Counted from the stretch's first letter, positions 1-7,884 are shown. The stretch: DNA of 11,714 nt from Candidatus Zixiibacteriota bacterium (GCA_024230695.1 JAAERC010000806.1:1-11714); one strand, 5' to 3'. The notes: generated by a model not told the origin, from the sequence alone. Numbers and translations: made by a program.

Positions 1-1
1 T

Positions 2-1150
2 CAAAAGCTCGATCCATCTGCCGTTGTAGTCTTGATCACCGCATATGGCGATGCCGAAATGGCGGTTAAGGCGATTAAGGCCGGGGCCACAGATTTTGTC
101 TTAAAACCCTGGCAAAATGAAAAACTTCTGGCAACCGTGTCAGCGGCGATTAATCTTCATAAGTCACGTCTTGAGGTTGATAGTTTAAAATCACGGCAAA
201 AACAGCTTTCAGCAGATTTAGATTACGCTTTCCATGATTTTATCGGCGATTGTGAACCAATAAAAAAAGTGTTTGAGACTATAAAAAAAGTGGCGCTTAC
301 CGATGCCAACGTTTTGATTCTCGGCGAAAACGGAACCGGCAAAGAATTGGTGGCCCGCGCCTTACACCGAAACTCAAATCGTGCCGATGAGATCTTTATG
401 GCCGTTGACATGGGTGCGATCAACGAAAATATCTTTGAAAGCGAACTTTTTGGACATATGAAAGGTTCATTTACAGATGCCCGTGAGGATCGTGCCGGAA
501 GATTTGAAGTTGCTTCAGGCGGCACACTATTTCTCGATGAAATCGGAAACCTGCCGATAGCATTGCAGGCCAAACTTCTGGCTGTTTTGGAAAATCGTAA
601 AGTTACTCGATTAGGGGCAAATATTGCCAAACCAATTGATATTCGGCTAGTTTGTGCCAGCAATATGTCACTTATAAAGATGGTCGAATCCAATGATTTT
701 CGGCAGGATCTTATGTATCGGATAAATACCGTAGAAATAAAGCTTCCGGCTCTACGGGAAAGATCAGATGACATAATATTGCTTGCTGAACATTTTCTTG
801 AAATATACTGTCGCAAATACAACAAGGTTCTAAAATCAATCAGCGCCGCCGCAATAAAACGATTAAAAAAATATCAATGGCCAGGAAATGTCAGAGAACT
901 TCAGCATGCCATTGAACGAGCCGTCATCATGAGTGAATCGAATAATTTACAGCCTGAAGATTTTTTCTTTTCTGGTAATGTCGTCAAACCTGATTCTCTT
1001 GCATTTGATAGTTATAATCTTGAGGATATAGAGAAAACCGTTATAGAAAAAGTTCTCAAAAAATATGATGGCAATATATCGCATACTGCCGATGAGCTGG
1101 GGTTGACAAGGACTTCTCTTTACAGAAGAATGCAGAAGTATGGTTTATAA
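2..1150 (+). CDS. NtrC/AtoC-family sigma-54-dependent response regulator, 5'-truncated
   Basis: This is the cytoplasmic output half of a two-component system; when phosphorylated, such proteins oligomerise and use ATP to open sigma-54 promoters. The frame is open to the left edge, so 382 residues remain and the true start and phosphoacceptor Asp lie outside. Numbered from the first whole codon: the end of a receiver domain (residues 1-45) with the conserved Thr of VLITAYGD (T13) and Lys of VLKPW (K35). Then comes an AAA+ domain with Walker A GENGTGKE (108-115), a sigma-54 contact loop GSFTDA (155-160) where GAFTGA is usual, Walker B GGTLFLDEIG (D179/E180), and WPGNVREL of sensor II. A Fis-type helix-turn-helix fills the last ~44 residues. 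A TTG at 32 is inside the receiver domain and is not the start. The stop overlaps the kinase gene by 11 bp, which indicates co-transcription and a cognate pair. The family is very secure; the target genes are unknown. Confidence 0.95.
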   Translation, partial: QKLDPSAVVVLITAYGDAEMAVKAIKAGATDFVLKPWQNEKLLATVSAAINLHKSRLEVDSLKSRQKQLSADLDYAFHDFIGDCEPIKKVFETIKKVALTDANVLILGENGTGKELVARALHRNSNRADEIFMAVDMGAINENIFESELFGHMKGSFTDAREDRAGRFEVASGGTLFLDEIGNLPIALQAKLLAVLENRKVTRLGANIAKPIDIRLVCASNMSLIKMVESNDFRQDLMYRINTVEIKLPALRERSDDIILLAEHFLEIYCRKYNKVLKSISAAAIKRLKKYQWPGNVRELQHAIERAVIMSESNNLQPEDFFFSGNVVKPDSLAFDSYNLEDIEKTVIEKVLKKYDGNISHTADELGLTRTSLYRRMQKYGL

Positions 1151-2501
1151 GAGTTTTCGAATTAACTGTATTGTTAGAATTTTATCCCTGATCGCACTGA
1201 TATTATTATTTATCTATCTGATATTCAAAACAGAATTATATGTTTCTGCGGTTATAACTGGAGTAATTATTATAATTCAGATTTTTGAGCTTATCCATTT
1301 TGTCGAAAAAACTAACCGTCACCTTACTCGGTTTCTCGACTCAATCAAATATTCTGATTTTACGCAAACATTTGCCAGACACGCCGGAGGAAAATCTTTT
1401 GAGGGGCTAAATATGGCTTTTAACGAAGTCATTGCAAAATTTCAGGAAACCCGTACCGAAAAAGAAGAACAATATCGTTATCTGAACACAGTCATTCAGC
1501 ATATTGGAATCGGGCTAATCTCATTTCAAACTGATGGATCAATTGAACTGATCAATACAGCGTTCAGAAAAATTCTTCAAATATCAAATATTAATAATAT
1601 CAATGATCTGAATTCAATAAGCCCCACGATGGTGGAGACAATGATTAAACTCAAAGGCGGCGAAAATGGTTTGGTGAAAATCAATCTCAATAATGAATTG
1701 ATACAGCTGGCGATTTATTCTACAGAATTCAGACAAAGGCAAAAAAATTACAGACTTGTTTCAATACAAAACATTACTGGTGAGCTCGCCGAAAAAGAGA
1801 TGGAAGCGTGGCAATCGTTGGTACGAGTTCTCACTCACGAGATAATGAATTCAGTCACACCGATTTCATCACTGGCCTCAACTGTTAATGATTTACTCCT
1901 TGATGAAACATCCAAAACAAAAACTAAATTGAAAGCAGAGCTTAATTCCGAATCAATCAGCGATATTGGCAGTGCTCTTGAAACTATTCAGAAACGTTCC
2001 GTGAGTCTGCTAAATTTTATGGAAAATTATCGCAATCTCACCCGAATTCCTAAACCAGATTTCCAACAGGTCCCAATCTCGGAATTATTTAATAGTGTTT
2101 TGCAATTGATGAAAACTCAACTTGAAAATCAGAATATCAATTTTAAAACAAATGTTGACCCCTCAAGTCTGGAACTAACAGCAGACTCCGGCATGCTCGA
2201 ACAAGTATTAATAAACCTACTGCTTAATGCCATTCATGCCGTTGAACAAACTGATTCACCAATAATAAAACTTACCGCAGAGATGGGTGGACGTGGAAAT
2301 ATTCTTATCAAGGTTTCTGATAACGGCTCAGGTATCCCCGATGAATCTCAGGATAAAATATTTATCCCGTTTTATACAACAAAAAAGGAAGGTTCAGGCA
2401 TAGGTCTCAGTTTGTCCCGGCAAATATTGCGTAAACACCACGCCAGTCTCACTGTCACCTCGGTTCCAAATCAAGAGACATTGTTTATTTTGAAATTCTA
2501 G
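1140..2501 (+). CDS. Membrane sensor histidine kinase (NtrY-like), partner of the upstream regulator
   Basis: This 453-residue kinase autophosphorylates on His and should pass the phosphate to the preceding regulator, whose gene overlaps its start by 11 bp (ATG at 1140). Two hydrophobic segments (about residues 10-29 and 34-53) form a hairpin with only a few residues between them, so there is essentially no extracytoplasmic sensor domain. A charged helical linker (about 55-115) resembles HAMP or coiled coil. A PAS-like region follows (about 116-215, with GLISFQTDGSIELIN). The H box is LTHEIMNSVTPI with phospho-acceptor H233. The ATPase domain has N box LINLLLNAIHAV (N363), G1 DNGSGIP (D394), F box FIPFYTT (408-414) and G2 GSGIGL (418-423). 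All catalytic motifs are intact. Sensing is probably cytoplasmic or within the membrane; the ligand is unknown. No clear Shine-Dalgarno precedes the ATG, consistent with translational coupling. Confidence 0.95.
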   Translation: MVYKSFRINCIVRILSLIALILLFIYLIFKTELYVSAVITGVIIIIQIFELIHFVEKTNRHLTRFLDSIKYSDFTQTFARHAGGKSFEGLNMAFNEVIAKFQETRTEKEEQYRYLNTVIQHIGIGLISFQTDGSIELINTAFRKILQISNINNINDLNSISPTMVETMIKLKGGENGLVKINLNNELIQLAIYSTEFRQRQKNYRLVSIQNITGELAEKEMEAWQSLVRVLTHEIMNSVTPISSLASTVNDLLLDETSKTKTKLKAELNSESISDIGSALETIQKRSVSLLNFMENYRNLTRIPKPDFQQVPISELFNSVLQLMKTQLENQNINFKTNVDPSSLELTADSGMLEQVLINLLLNAIHAVEQTDSPIIKLTAEMGGRGNILIKVSDNGSGIPDESQDKIFIPFYTTKKEGSGIGLSLSRQILRKHHASLTVTSVPNQETLFILKF

Positions 2502-2547
2502 AAGACGAATAAAATTAATATACAATTTGCTACCAATAGTACAAATA

Positions 2548-2575
2548 AAAAGAGCCGGGTTTTCCCGGCTCTTTT
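2548..2575. terminator. Bidirectional intrinsic terminator between convergent genes
   Basis: A perfect inverted repeat, AAAAGAGCCGGG / CCCGGCTCTTTT, has a 12-bp stem and a TTTT loop. It carries an A-tract on the left and a T-tract on the right, so it works as a rho-independent terminator on both strands. It lies 47 bp after the kinase stop (+) and 24 bp after the subtilase stop (-), exactly where both transcripts should end. Confidence 0.93.
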
Positions 2576-2598
2576 ATTTGAGTGAAAGGTATTATTAA

Positions 2599-5500
2599 TT
2601 ATTTTAACAATAACATCTTCTTTTGTGCAGTAAACTCTCCGGCATTTAATCTATAGAAATAAACTCCGGAAGCGCTGTTTCTTGCATCCCATCTGACGGA
2701 ATGGAAACCTGCTTCATAGAAACCTTCAACAGGAGTTGCAACCTTCTGTCCAAGCAGATTAAAGATGTCAAGCGTCACTTGAGTCGCAATCGGAAGATTG
2801 AACTCAAATGTTGTCGCAGGATTAAACGGGTTCGGATAATTCTGTGACAACGAGAATTCACTCGGCAACAAGGCAATAGTTTTTACTGCCGCGCTAGTGC
2901 CGCTAAATCCACGGAATTCAACTTCATCGATATAGACATAGTCTCGGTTTCCACTCGCATCGCACATGAAGCGAATTTGGGCGTTTGATGGATAGTTATA
3001 TGTTCCGCTTGGAATGGCAACAACCTTGTTATAAAATACATTGTTGTCAAAATCGATTGATCTGGCCCATGTTTCAACAGTATGCCAGGTTGAACCATCA
3101 TAGTACTGCAACCAGAAATCTTCCTTGGTGTTGTCCATACTATAGGCATAGAACCAAAATTCAACCTCAAGCTCTGTATAGCCACTAACATTGTAACCAC
3201 CGGTATGGTAGAATGATGAGGCAACACCGCTGTTATCCCTGATTTCGGCAGAGTATGAACCCTGATGTGAGCGTGAGCCGGAGTATAGAGCACAATCGCC
3301 ACCACCATCAGTGTAATTGCCGAAACCACCTTCAAAATCATCATATGTAATAGTTGTCCAAGTACCAGTCCCCGGCTCAGTCACAACAATATAACCGGTT
3401 TTGGTTTCAGTATCATTACCATACGCATTGGTTGCTGTCAACGTTACTGTATATGTACCGGCGGCAGAATATGTGTATGATGGATTCTGAACGGTCGAAG
3501 TGCCGCCATCACCAAAGGTCCAATCCCAACCGGTTGGCGAATCGGTTGATTCATCAGTGAATGTAACTAATAGCGGATAATCACCGGTGGTCGGTGTTCC
3601 ACTAAACTCGGCAGTTGGAGCCGGCGGACTTGTTACGGTGATATAATTAGTTTTGACTTCAGCATCCGAACCATATGAGTTTGTCGCCGTCAATGTAACG
3701 GTATAAGTACCGGCGGCTGTGTAAGTGTATGATGGATTCTGAGCAGTGGAATTACCACCGTCACCAAAATTCCAACTCCAACTAGTCGGATCATCTGTTG
3801 ATTGATCGGTAAAATCAACATCAAGCGGGAATACACCAGATGTCGGTGTACCCATGAATGCCGCGGTTGGTGCGGGTGGAGGAGGAGTATCAGCATCTAC
3901 GCAGAAATTATCAAACTGCGAATGGGACTGATTAACTTCGAGACCAACCTGACCAGACTGAACATTACCAAAATTATATGATACTTTAGTCACACCATCA
4001 GCTTTGACCGTTACCAGTCCACTGGCATCGATAACAACTTCCATAGCATACAACTGGTTGGTGTTGATCGTCTCTGATAATGTGGCCACATTTGATTGAC
4101 TACCTCCAACAAACTCACGGATGTACCACTTGTTGGCGCCATCACGGAAATCTGCTACACGGTAGTTATTAGCATCAATATAACCAAAGACAACGATACC
4201 ATTGGTCCAGGTACCTCCGGTAAGTGAGGTCCAGTCAACAGTTATTGTTGCATCAGATACTGTTCCAACTGGTGACATTGCGAATGCAGTGCCACCGGCA
4301 ATATATCCATCAAGCTGTCCACCAATGACAGACCAGTCACCCGAAATGATATTCCAGTCGGAAATATCTCCATCTCCGAAGTCATCACAGAAACCGCCGG
4401 TTGGCTCGGTGACAGTGATATATCCGGTTTTGGTTTCACCATCGAAACCGCAGGAATTGGTGGCTGTTAGGCTGACCTCATAGGTTCCAACCGCGGTATA
4501 AGTGTGTGATGGATTTTGAGATGTTGAAGTTCCACCATCACCAAATGTCCAACTCCATGATGTAGGGGAGTTGGTAGACAAATCTGTGAAACTGACATAC
4601 AGATTATATGCACCATTTGTAGGTGAACCACTGAACTCAGCTACCGGTGGATCACATGGAGGTGTTGTCACAGTAATATAATCAGTTCTGACTAATTGGT
4701 CATTGCCACATGAATTTGTTGCGGTCAATGTAACTGTATAAGTTCCAGCGGCAGTATAAGTATGAGAAGGATTGGCAGCGGTTGAATTACCGCCATCGCC
4801 AAAGTTCCATGAATACGATGTTGCACCGCTTGATTGATTGGTAAAATTCACATTTAGATTATAATCGCCACTTGTCGGAGAACCTACAAATCCTGCGGTA
4901 GGATTGACACATGGATTAACGGTGATATAACTATTCTTAGTTTCACCATCAGAACCACCCGGACCGGTTACGGTCAATGTAACATTATAGGTTCCAGCCG
5001 ATGTGTACTGATGCGTCGGGTTCTGTGAGATTGAACTGCCGCCATCACCAAAGGTCCAACTCCAATTGGTAATACTGCCGGTTGACAGATCGGAAAAGCT
5101 TACCGTCAACGGTTCTTCACCGGAAGTTGGCGTACCGGAGAATTCGGCAATAGGGGGATCCGGCGTTCCGGTATTAACAGCGTCATAAGCGTTAATACGT
5201 CCTGCGCCCATTTTTCCGATATAGGTTGATGAAAGTTCGGAATCAATATCTTCAGCGCTGGCATAAAGCTGAGTCTCAACTTGTGTATTTGTCCAACTCG
5301 GATTTTGTGACCAGATCAAGGCACAGACACCAGCAACCATCGGAGTTGCCATCGAGGTTCCGTCCATCGAGGCCCAATAATCAACTGAAGCATCTGAATG
5401 ATCATGATATGTTGAATAAATGCCTACACCTGGAGCTGAAATATCGACCCAGGTACCATAGGTCGTAAAGCTGGCGGCGGCATCATCTTCATCAGTTGCC

Positions 5501-6672
5501 GCAACTGAGATACAGTCACCACGTCCATTAAGATAGTCAGCTGTCTGGGTGCCGTCATTACCGGCGGCGACACAGATTATTCCACCATTATTAATGAAGT
5601 AGTCAGCGGCTGCTGCTATACCACCGGAATTCGATGAACCCCAACTGCATGATGCGATCTTGGCACCATTGTCAGCGGCATAATAAAATGCCTCAGCGGC
5701 GGCATCCATATAAACGACGCCATATTCCGTGCCACCATAGTTATATGAAAATCCCATTCTGAGGGCCATGACTTTTACGCCATTACCATATTCTTGTTCT
5801 GAACCGTTGCCCCAACCACCAGCGACACCGGCCATGCCGTAACTATTATTAGTCAACATGCCAAAAATACCAGCGGTATGGGTTCCATGTCCATTAAAAT
5901 CGCGAGGATCATTATCTTGTGTACTACAATCCTCACCGGTCCAACAGCTACTAGTGGTTTCAATAAAGTCGTATCCAATCCAGTCATCTGTGTATCCATT
6001 GCCGTCATCATCAACGCCGCTTGACCCATTTAACTCGGCGTCATTGATCCACATATTTCCTCTGGCAGCACCAACATTTGTTGATGAGGTATTGGCGCCA
6101 CCGAGATCACGGTGATAATAACGAGTTCCGGAATCCATAATCGCCACAATAGTAGCATCGGCGCCGGTTTGGATATTCCAGGCTTCTGGTGAATCAATAT
6201 CATCATCACTGGTTTGATTGTGATACCATTGATATGGATCAAAGTAACTATCATTTGGCGTGGCATACATCGTGTGCATACCAACTTTTTCAACGCGCTC
6301 AACCAGTGGGTTATTGCTGTATGCTTCATATGCCGCATCTAATGTTCCGGCTTCCAATTTGACTTTATGATAACGGGAAAGTGGTCCCGTCGTAGCTTTT
6401 GCAAATTGCTTTTTGATTCCTGATACAGCAAATCTTTGCGAGATCGCATCAAATTCAGTATCGCCGATTGTGGCAACAGCCTGCGGATTTAAATTCGCTT
6501 TGAGATCGCCAGCTTGTGGTTTCATAACAACAATCAAGCGGTCTTGAGTATACCCCAAAAATGAGGGAGCTTCTTGTCTTTTGATTTTTTTGATATTGTC
6601 GGCCAGGGCAGGGGATGCCATTGTGGCCATAACTAAAGAAATCAATAAAAAGGCGGTAAAGAGTCGCTTCAT
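2599..6672 (-). CDS. Secreted subtilisin-family (S8) serine protease with PKD repeats and type A sorting domain
   Basis: A 1357-residue multidomain exported protease. A Sec signal peptide (residues 1-24, ALA before D25) is followed by a probable propeptide (about 40-130). The S8 catalytic domain (about 160-500) has Asp180 in IMDSGTRYYHRDL, His262 in GHGTHTAG, oxyanion Asn372 in VAAGNDG and Ser440 in DGTSMATP. An acidic loop, DDDGNGYTDD (221-230), looks like a calcium site. PKD domains lie at about 506-586, 589-669 and 674-756. Then come a concanavalin/LamG-like module (about 760-926), two more PKD domains (933-1014, 1017-1098), a second beta-sandwich-like module (1105-1255) and a C-terminal FlgD-Ig/type IX-secretion type A sorting domain (1268-1357) with YPNPFNPATT, GVYFYRL and a Lys-rich end. 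It is probably a cell-surface or released protease for extracellular protein breakdown. The start is fixed by an AGGAGA Shine-Dalgarno 4 nt upstream and the signal peptide. Function of the attached modules (binding or spacing) is inference. Confidence 0.96.
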   Translation of the reverse strand: MKRLFTAFLLISLVMATMASPALADNIKKIKRQEAPSFLGYTQDRLIVVMKPQAGDLKANLNPQAVATIGDTEFDAISQRFAVSGIKKQFAKATTGPLSRYHKVKLEAGTLDAAYEAYSNNPLVERVEKVGMHTMYATPNDSYFDPYQWYHNQTSDDDIDSPEAWNIQTGADATIVAIMDSGTRYYHRDLGGANTSSTNVGAARGNMWINDAELNGSSGVDDDGNGYTDDWIGYDFIETTSSCWTGEDCSTQDNDPRDFNGHGTHTAGIFGMLTNNSYGMAGVAGGWGNGSEQEYGNGVKVMALRMGFSYNYGGTEYGVVYMDAAAEAFYYAADNGAKIASCSWGSSNSGGIAAAADYFINNGGIICVAAGNDGTQTADYLNGRGDCISVAATDEDDAAASFTTYGTWVDISAPGVGIYSTYHDHSDASVDYWASMDGTSMATPMVAGVCALIWSQNPSWTNTQVETQLYASAEDIDSELSSTYIGKMGAGRINAYDAVNTGTPDPPIAEFSGTPTSGEEPLTVSFSDLSTGSITNWSWTFGDGGSSISQNPTHQYTSAGTYNVTLTVTGPGGSDGETKNSYITVNPCVNPTAGFVGSPTSGDYNLNVNFTNQSSGATSYSWNFGDGGNSTAANPSHTYTAAGTYTVTLTATNSCGNDQLVRTDYITVTTPPCDPPVAEFSGSPTNGAYNLYVSFTDLSTNSPTSWSWTFGDGGTSTSQNPSHTYTAVGTYEVSLTATNSCGFDGETKTGYITVTEPTGGFCDDFGDGDISDWNIISGDWSVIGGQLDGYIAGGTAFAMSPVGTVSDATITVDWTSLTGGTWTNGIVVFGYIDANNYRVADFRDGANKWYIREFVGGSQSNVATLSETINTNQLYAMEVVIDASGLVTVKADGVTKVSYNFGNVQSGQVGLEVNQSHSQFDNFCVDADTPPPPAPTAAFMGTPTSGVFPLDVDFTDQSTDDPTSWSWNFGDGGNSTAQNPSYTYTAAGTYTVTLTATNSYGSDAEVKTNYITVTSPPAPTAEFSGTPTTGDYPLLVTFTDESTDSPTGWDWTFGDGGTSTVQNPSYTYSAAGTYTVTLTATNAYGNDTETKTGYIVVTEPGTGTWTTITYDDFEGGFGNYTDGGGDCALYSGSRSHQGSYSAEIRDNSGVASSFYHTGGYNVSGYTELEVEFWFYAYSMDNTKEDFWLQYYDGSTWHTVETWARSIDFDNNVFYNKVVAIPSGTYNYPSNAQIRFMCDASGNRDYVYIDEVEFRGFSGTSAAVKTIALLPSEFSLSQNYPNPFNPATTFEFNLPIATQVTLDIFNLLGQKVATPVEGFYEAGFHSVRWDARNSASGVYFYRLNAGEFTAQKKMLLLK
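3379..3876 (-). repeat. Second block of PKD-encoding tandem repeats (two units)
   Basis: Two adjacent units of about 246 bp encode PKD domains 4 and 5 of the subtilase (residues 933-1014 and 1017-1098). Each has the SWxWxFGDGG core, a QNPSYTYxAAGTYTVTLTATN strand pair split here as QNPSYTY and AGTYTVTLTATN, and a YITVT-type end. DNA similarity is visible directly: a stretch reading GTGTATGATGGATTCTGA is shared near 3474 and 3724. The pattern suggests internal duplication within the gene. Confidence 0.85.
4405..5157 (-). repeat. First block of PKD-encoding tandem repeats (three units)
   Basis: Three units of about 243-250 bp encode PKD domains 1 to 3 of the subtilase (residues 506-586, 589-669, 674-756). 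All have an FGDGG turn, an NPxHxYT strand and an AGTY/VGTY strand. Units 2 and 3 share a cysteine in TNSCG and another Cys just before each domain (C588, C673), which units 1, 4 and 5 lack. These could form disulfides in the extracellular protein; that is inference. Confidence 0.85.
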
Positions 6673-6676
6673 AATT

Positions 6677-6682
6677 TCTCCT
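6677..6682 (-). promoter_or_regulatory. Shine-Dalgarno of the subtilase gene
   Basis: AGGAGA on the minus strand, 4 nt before the ATG at 6672, decides the start. Its first bases are also the right arm of a 6-bp hairpin (TCCTAA-cttaa-TTAGGA, 6679-6695), so the ribosome site could be partly hidden in the mRNA. Confidence 0.8.
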
Positions 6683-6820
6683 AATTAAGTTAGGATTTGC
6701 TTAAGTAACAGTTTATTTATGATTTATGCGTAGATTATCACCCCCTCTGTAAAAGATATCATATGTTATAAAACCCAATAGCATATAACTATGTTGATAA
6801 TTTCGATAAATTTTTAATTC

Positions 6821-6882
6821 CCTTGCCTAGTCAGAACATTGCCTGTCTGTATGCTTAAACAAAATATAAAAAACAATGCCTG
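6821..6882. repeat. Three short direct repeats around the subtilase promoter
   Basis: On the plus strand CAATGCCTG (6874-6882), CATTGCCTG (6837-6845) and CCTTGCCTA (6821-6829) share a TGCCT core. The first lies in the spacer of the predicted promoter; the other two lie just downstream of the predicted transcription start. The placement is operator-like, but the units are short and could be chance. Confidence 0.35.
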
Positions 6883-6890
6883 AATGTCAA
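6863..6890 (-). promoter_or_regulatory. Predicted sigma-70 promoter of the subtilase gene
   Basis: Read on the minus strand: a perfect -35 TTGACA (6885-6890), a 16-bp spacer, and -10 TATATT (6863-6868, five of six matches). Transcription would begin near 6856, giving a leader of about 184 nt before the ATG at 6672. The match is good, but the region is AT-rich and a closer promoter cannot be excluded. Confidence 0.6.
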
Positions 6891-6996
6891 TATCCAATAA
6901 CTAAAATATTCCGGTTGATTTTTCACATTTCTAAATTTACTGTGAATGCAGACTTTATATTGCGTAATTGTAAATCATATAATAAATTATATTATT

Positions 6997-7884
6997 ATGT
7001 CAGAATCACAATTTATAAAAAACAACTATAAATCTAACAAATCAATTTGCTGGAAAAGGTACTTTGTTATTGCACTAATCCTTATTTCACTTGTTGTGGG
7101 ATTGCACCATTATATAATCGGCTCGACCGATAATCAAAATCCAACCGCTGAGTTTGTTGGTGAAATTTCTCCACCCAATAATTGTGTTCGCATCGAAGTC
7201 AAACCTGATAGTTTTGGTAATTGGTTAAGAAAATTACCGATTAAGTCGCCAGAAAGTCGGATTAATCTTTACAATGGTACACGGAAACTTTACCAATTTG
7301 GACTGTACCGTGTCATTGATCTTGATGTAGGCGACAAGGATCTTCAACAATGTGCCGATGTTGCCATCAGACTTCGAAGTGATTTCCTTTTAAGTCAACA
7401 AAGGACTGATGATATCGCTTTTAATTTTACGAGCGGGGATCGGGCATATTATAAAAAATGGATCGCAGGCGTACGACCTATTATTAATGGCAATGATGTG
7501 ACCTGGCGCAAGACAGCACAAATTGACTCATCATATGAAAACTATCAAAAATATTTGAATACAGTATTTATGTATGCCGGCTCATATTCACTTTCACAAG
7601 AACTTAAAAAAGCTGAAAGTACCAATAATGTTGAAATAGGAAACTGCCTTATTAAGGGCGGCTTTCCAGGACATGTCATAATTGTTGTAGATGTAGCAAT
7701 TGACTCTACCTCAGCGGACAAATATGTGATGTTTGCTCAAGGATTCACTCCCGCTCAGGATATTCATGTTATACAAAATTTGAATGATACTGAATTAAGT
7801 CCGTGGTACAAGATTATAGACGACGAACTGCTGGAAACGCCCGAATGGACATTCCAATGGTCTGATCTTTTTTCTTTTGAATAA
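6997..7884 (+). CDS. DUF4846 family protein with N-terminal membrane anchor
   Basis: A 295-residue protein from the ATG at 6997. One hydrophobic helix (about residues 22-41) after a basic N-terminus makes it a membrane-anchored or signal-bearing envelope protein with the rest outside the cytoplasm. Features I recognise from DUF4846 are WLRKLPIK (77-84), LYNGTRKLYQ (91-100), DLQQCAD (115-121), FTSGDRAYYKKW (144-155), YAGSYSLSQEL (193-203), GGFPGHVIIVVD (221-232), FAQGFTPAQDIHV (246-258), SPWY and TPEWTF near the end. The family has no established function. Cys119 and His226 sit in conserved motifs and are candidate catalytic residues (inference). An in-frame ATG at 6946 would add 17 residues before the anchor; I prefer 6997 because it gives an ordinary N-terminus, though neither start has a Shine-Dalgarno. 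It stands alone: divergent from the subtilase, convergent with the next gene. Confidence 0.88.
   Translation: MSESQFIKNNYKSNKSICWKRYFVIALILISLVVGLHHYIIGSTDNQNPTAEFVGEISPPNNCVRIEVKPDSFGNWLRKLPIKSPESRINLYNGTRKLYQFGLYRVIDLDVGDKDLQQCADVAIRLRSDFLLSQQRTDDIAFNFTSGDRAYYKKWIAGVRPIINGNDVTWRKTAQIDSSYENYQKYLNTVFMYAGSYSLSQELKKAESTNNVEIGNCLIKGGFPGHVIIVVDVAIDSTSADKYVMFAQGFTPAQDIHVIQNLNDTELSPWYKIIDDELLETPEWTFQWSDLFSFE

Larger units (their letters stand above)
6673..6996. other. Divergent AT-rich intergenic control region
   Basis: These 324 bases separate the divergent subtilase and DUF4846 genes. They contain a sigma-70-like promoter for the subtilase (6863-6890), the deduced leader of about 184 nt, three copies of a TGCCT-centred direct repeat (6821-6882), a hairpin over the Shine-Dalgarno and a TATAAT close to the DUF4846 start. 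I see no credible small gene and no recognisable riboswitch class in it. Confidence 0.7.

Noticed and set aside
223..825. A 200-codon open frame on the minus strand opposite the response regulator
   Set aside because: It lies entirely antisense to the well-conserved AAA+ domain, has Ser/Arg-rich composition typical of a shadow frame and no recognisable domain or ribosome site.
3379..5157. Regularly spaced repeats that could be taken for a CRISPR-like or satellite array
   Set aside because: The periodicity of about 250 bp is explained by PKD domain units in frame within the subtilase.
2883..6338. Many open frames of 60-150 codons on both strands inside the subtilase gene
   Set aside because: They are shadows of the repetitive, Thr/Ser/Gly-rich coding sequence; the subtilase frame has continuous conserved domains across all of them.
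6946..6996. Upstream in-frame ATG at 6946 as the start of the DUF4846 gene
   Set aside because: It adds 17 residues before the basic N-terminus and membrane helix, has no ribosome site, and would overlap or precede likely promoter elements. ATG at 6997 gives a normal N-terminus.
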